Positions 62,270-64,000 of a stretch of 64,000 nt of DNA are shown here, one piece after another. Under the pieces are notes generated by a model. The model was not told the origin of the DNA. It searched no databases and saw only the letters and a program-made list of their open reading frames with translations. Position numbers and translations under genes: made by a program. Within the stretch, counting starts at the first letter, position 1; every line of letters starts with the position of its first letter. This stretch comes from Nocardioides sediminis (lineage in GTDB: Bacteria > Actinomycetota > Actinomycetes > Propionibacteriales > Nocardioidaceae), in NCBI RefSeq assembly GCF_003047295.1, contig NZ_PZYZ01000009.1:45036-109035 (forward strand), written 5' to 3'.

Positions 62270-62360
62270 GGCAGACGAGTCGCGCGTCACACAACCGACG
62301 CGCCGTTGCCGCCTGCCGGCCCCTCGCAGGGCCTGCCCGCACCCCAGGAGCACCCACGCC

Positions 62361-63815
62361 ATGAGCATCGAGACCGCGATCGGCCTGACCACCGGGCAGC
62401 CGTACCCGTACGAGCGCGTCGAGCTCGTCGAGCCGGACTGGACGCGCTTCCCCGGGTGGGCGTCGGTGACCGCCGAGGAGTGGGCCTCGGTCCAGTGGCA
62501 GCGGGCGCACTGCATCAAGAACGTGAAGCAGCTGCGCGAGCTGATGGGCGACCTGCTCGACGAACGCTTCTACGCCGACCTCGAGCGCGACCAGGCCGAG
62601 CGGGCGACCATGTCCATGCTCGTGCCGCCGCAGATGATGAACACGATGGTGCCGACCTTCTCCCCCGGTGCCGCCGGCTCGATGACCGAGGCGTTCTACG
62701 CCGACCCGGTCCGCCACTACATGATCCCGGTCTTCAGCGACCGGCGCACCGACTGGTCCTCGCACCCGCACGCCACCCGCGACTCGCTGCACGAGCACGA
62801 CATGTGGGTCGCGGAGGGCCTGACCCACCGCTACCCCACCAAGGTGCTGGCCGAGCTGCTGCCCACCTGCCCGCAGTACTGCGGCCACTGCACCCGCATG
62901 GACCTCGTCGGCAACTCGACCCCGGTGATCGACAAGCTGAAGTTCACCGGCAAGCCCGCGGACCGGCTCGGCGACATGATGGACTACCTGCGTCGTACGC
63001 CCCAGGTGCGCGACGTCGTCGTCTCCGGCGGCGACGTGGCCAACATGCCGTGGCCCCGGCTCGAGGCGTTCCTGATGTCGCTGCTCGAGATCGAGAACAT
63101 CCGCGACATCCGACTGGCCACCAAGGCGCTCATCGGCCTCCCCCAGCACTGGCTGCAGCCCGACGTCGTCGACGGCGTCGGCCGGGTCGCCTCGGTCGCC
63201 CGCTCGCGCGGGGTCTCGCTGGCGATGCACACGCACGCCAACCACGCGAACTCGATCACCCCGCTCGTGGCCGAGGCGGCGGGCGCGATGCTCGATGCCG
63301 GCCTGCGCGACGTACGCAACCAGGGCGTGCTCCTCAACGGCGTCAACGCCGACCCGCACGCGCTGCTCGACCTGTGCTTCCGCCTCCTCGACGGCGCGCG
63401 GATCATGCCCTACTACTTCTACATGTGCGACATGATCCCGTTCTCGGAGCACTGGCGGGTCTCGGTCGCCGACGCGCAGAAGCTGCAGCACCACATCATG
63501 GGCTACCTGCCCGGCTTCGCGACCCCGCGCATCGTGTGCGACGTGCCGTTCGTGGGCAAGCGCTGGGTGCACCAGCTCGCCGACTACGACACCGAGCGCG
63601 GCATCTCCTACTGGACCAAGAACTACCGCACCTCCATCGAGGCCACCTCCGAGGACGCGCTCTCGCGCACCTACGAGTACTACGACCCGATCCACACGCT
63701 CCCCGAGTCCGGCCAGCAGTGGTGGGCCGAGCACGGCGGCCTCGAGGAGTCGGCGCTCAAGGCGGCCGAGGTCGCCGAGGCCTCGCGTCGTACGGCTGCC
63801 CTCCAGGCCTGGTGA
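62361..63815 (+). CDS. kamA: Lysine 2,3-aminomutase (radical SAM, PLP)
   Basis: A 484-residue KamA. The radical-SAM cluster motif C170-x3-C174-x2-C177 is in LLPTCPQYCGHCTRMD. VVVSGGDVANMPW and MHTHANHANSITP follow, and the C-terminal half has FVGKRWVHQL as a candidate PLP-lysine region. It interconverts L-lysine and beta-lysine, the first step of the lysine fermentation pathway. It has about 70 residues more than the clostridial enzyme, mainly at the N-terminus. ATG 62361 follows CAGGAG by about 10 nt; open frame before it shows no homology. Confidence 0.9.
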   Translation: MSIETAIGLTTGQPYPYERVELVEPDWTRFPGWASVTAEEWASVQWQRAHCIKNVKQLRELMGDLLDERFYADLERDQAERATMSMLVPPQMMNTMVPTFSPGAAGSMTEAFYADPVRHYMIPVFSDRRTDWSSHPHATRDSLHEHDMWVAEGLTHRYPTKVLAELLPTCPQYCGHCTRMDLVGNSTPVIDKLKFTGKPADRLGDMMDYLRRTPQVRDVVVSGGDVANMPWPRLEAFLMSLLEIENIRDIRLATKALIGLPQHWLQPDVVDGVGRVASVARSRGVSLAMHTHANHANSITPLVAEAAGAMLDAGLRDVRNQGVLLNGVNADPHALLDLCFRLLDGARIMPYYFYMCDMIPFSEHWRVSVADAQKLQHHIMGYLPGFATPRIVCDVPFVGKRWVHQLADYDTERGISYWTKNYRTSIEATSEDALSRTYEYYDPIHTLPESGQQWWAEHGGLEESALKAAEVAEASRRTAALQAW

Positions 63816-63824
63816 GGCGCGGTC

Positions 63825-63850
63825 GGATTCACCGCTGAGGCGGTGATTCC
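63825..63850 (+). repeat. Inverted repeat after kamA, terminator or IS end
   Basis: GGATTCACCGC and GCGGTGATTCC pair in 10 of 11 positions around TGAG, 10 nt after the kamA stop. It could be the kamA terminator, or the outer end of the insertion sequence whose transposase starts at 63924. Confidence 0.5.
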
Positions 63851-63923
63851 TACGGTTGCTGGCCGTTGAATCGGGGCGTAGTCGATCGGTCGAAGCAACG
63901 CTGATTTTTGAGGAGCGTTGCGG

Positions 63924-64000
63924 ATGCCGAAGTGGATCTCGTTTGAGACCGAGGAGGAGTTCTTCAACCTGGTGTGTAGTGGTGCGCCGATCGCACACGC
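63924..64000 (+). CDS. Transposase N-terminus (IS30-like, cut by the window edge)
   Basis: ATG 63924 is preceded by GAGGAG. The 25 visible residues begin MPKWISFETEEEFFNLV and are followed by CSGAPIAH, which resembles the DNA-binding N-terminus of IS30-type transposases. Base composition becomes less GC-rich from about 63850 (for example TGATTTTTG at 63902), unlike the neighbouring genes. The frame runs off the window, so family and intactness are unproven. Confidence 0.5.
   Translation, partial: MPKWISFETEEEFFNLVCSGAPIAH

Overview
The window is very GC-rich DNA from an actinobacterium. It resembles Nocardioides and relatives: it carries RbpA, a GarA-type FHA protein, an FtsR-type MerR regulator, SbcCD, a DUF222/HNH nuclease, an actinobacterial Ppm1 plus Lnt pair and a HelR-type RNA-polymerase helicase, and many genes have a TANNNT box 6-8 nt before a start codon that lacks a Shine-Dalgarno sequence (leaderless transcripts). 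Species was not determined. No rRNA, tRNA or CRISPR array was seen.

Region by region: 1-7.9 kb is a core actinobacterial block matching the M. tuberculosis Rv1822-Rv1830 order as I remember it: two CNNM/CorC membrane proteins, a CDP-alcohol phosphatidyltransferase, DUF881 - Sbp - DUF881, gcvH, garA, ftsR, a bifunctional nuclease and a second MerR gene. At 9.1-12.1 kb a glycine riboswitch precedes gcvP, so both glycine-cleavage genes lie in this stretch. From 12 to 18.4 kb come a serine hydrolase, a sulfatase, a TldD/TldE pair and a divergent sulfotransferase. From 18.4 to 27.6 kb are sbcC-sbcD, fdhD-pepN, an OsmC protein, a cyclophilin lipoprotein and a small membrane protein.

A minus-strand operon at 33.7-27.6 kb encodes a small membrane protein, the gamma, alpha and beta subunits of a 2-oxoacid:ferredoxin oxidoreductase, a GltD-like flavoprotein fused to ferredoxin domains, and a TreT-like trehalose synthase. 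It is followed by a DUF222/HNH nuclease with a consensus LexA box over its start codon, a VanZ protein, a GNAT gene with a decayed partial duplicate 1.4 kb away, a methyltransferase, an SDR, and helR preceded by a rifamycin-associated-element-like inverted repeat. DNA-repair-like genes (LigD-type phosphoesterase, Nei glycosylase), a small HTH gene with two matched operators and a UvrA-like double ATPase follow.

From 44.5 to 58 kb are metabolic and envelope genes: an LLM flavoprotein, BenE, a PPOX-fold protein, a 48-aa Cys-rich protein, PhoD, a Zn-dehydrogenase, an HTH-MurA fusion with a palindrome in its own promoter, a GDPD, a UMF1 transporter, rbpA, and an overlapping lnt-ppm1-fxsA operon. 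The right end (58.4-63.8 kb) is a lysine aminomutase cluster: kdd-kamD-kamE-kal on the minus strand and kamA divergent. It ends at what looks like the left end of an insertion sequence with a truncated transposase frame.
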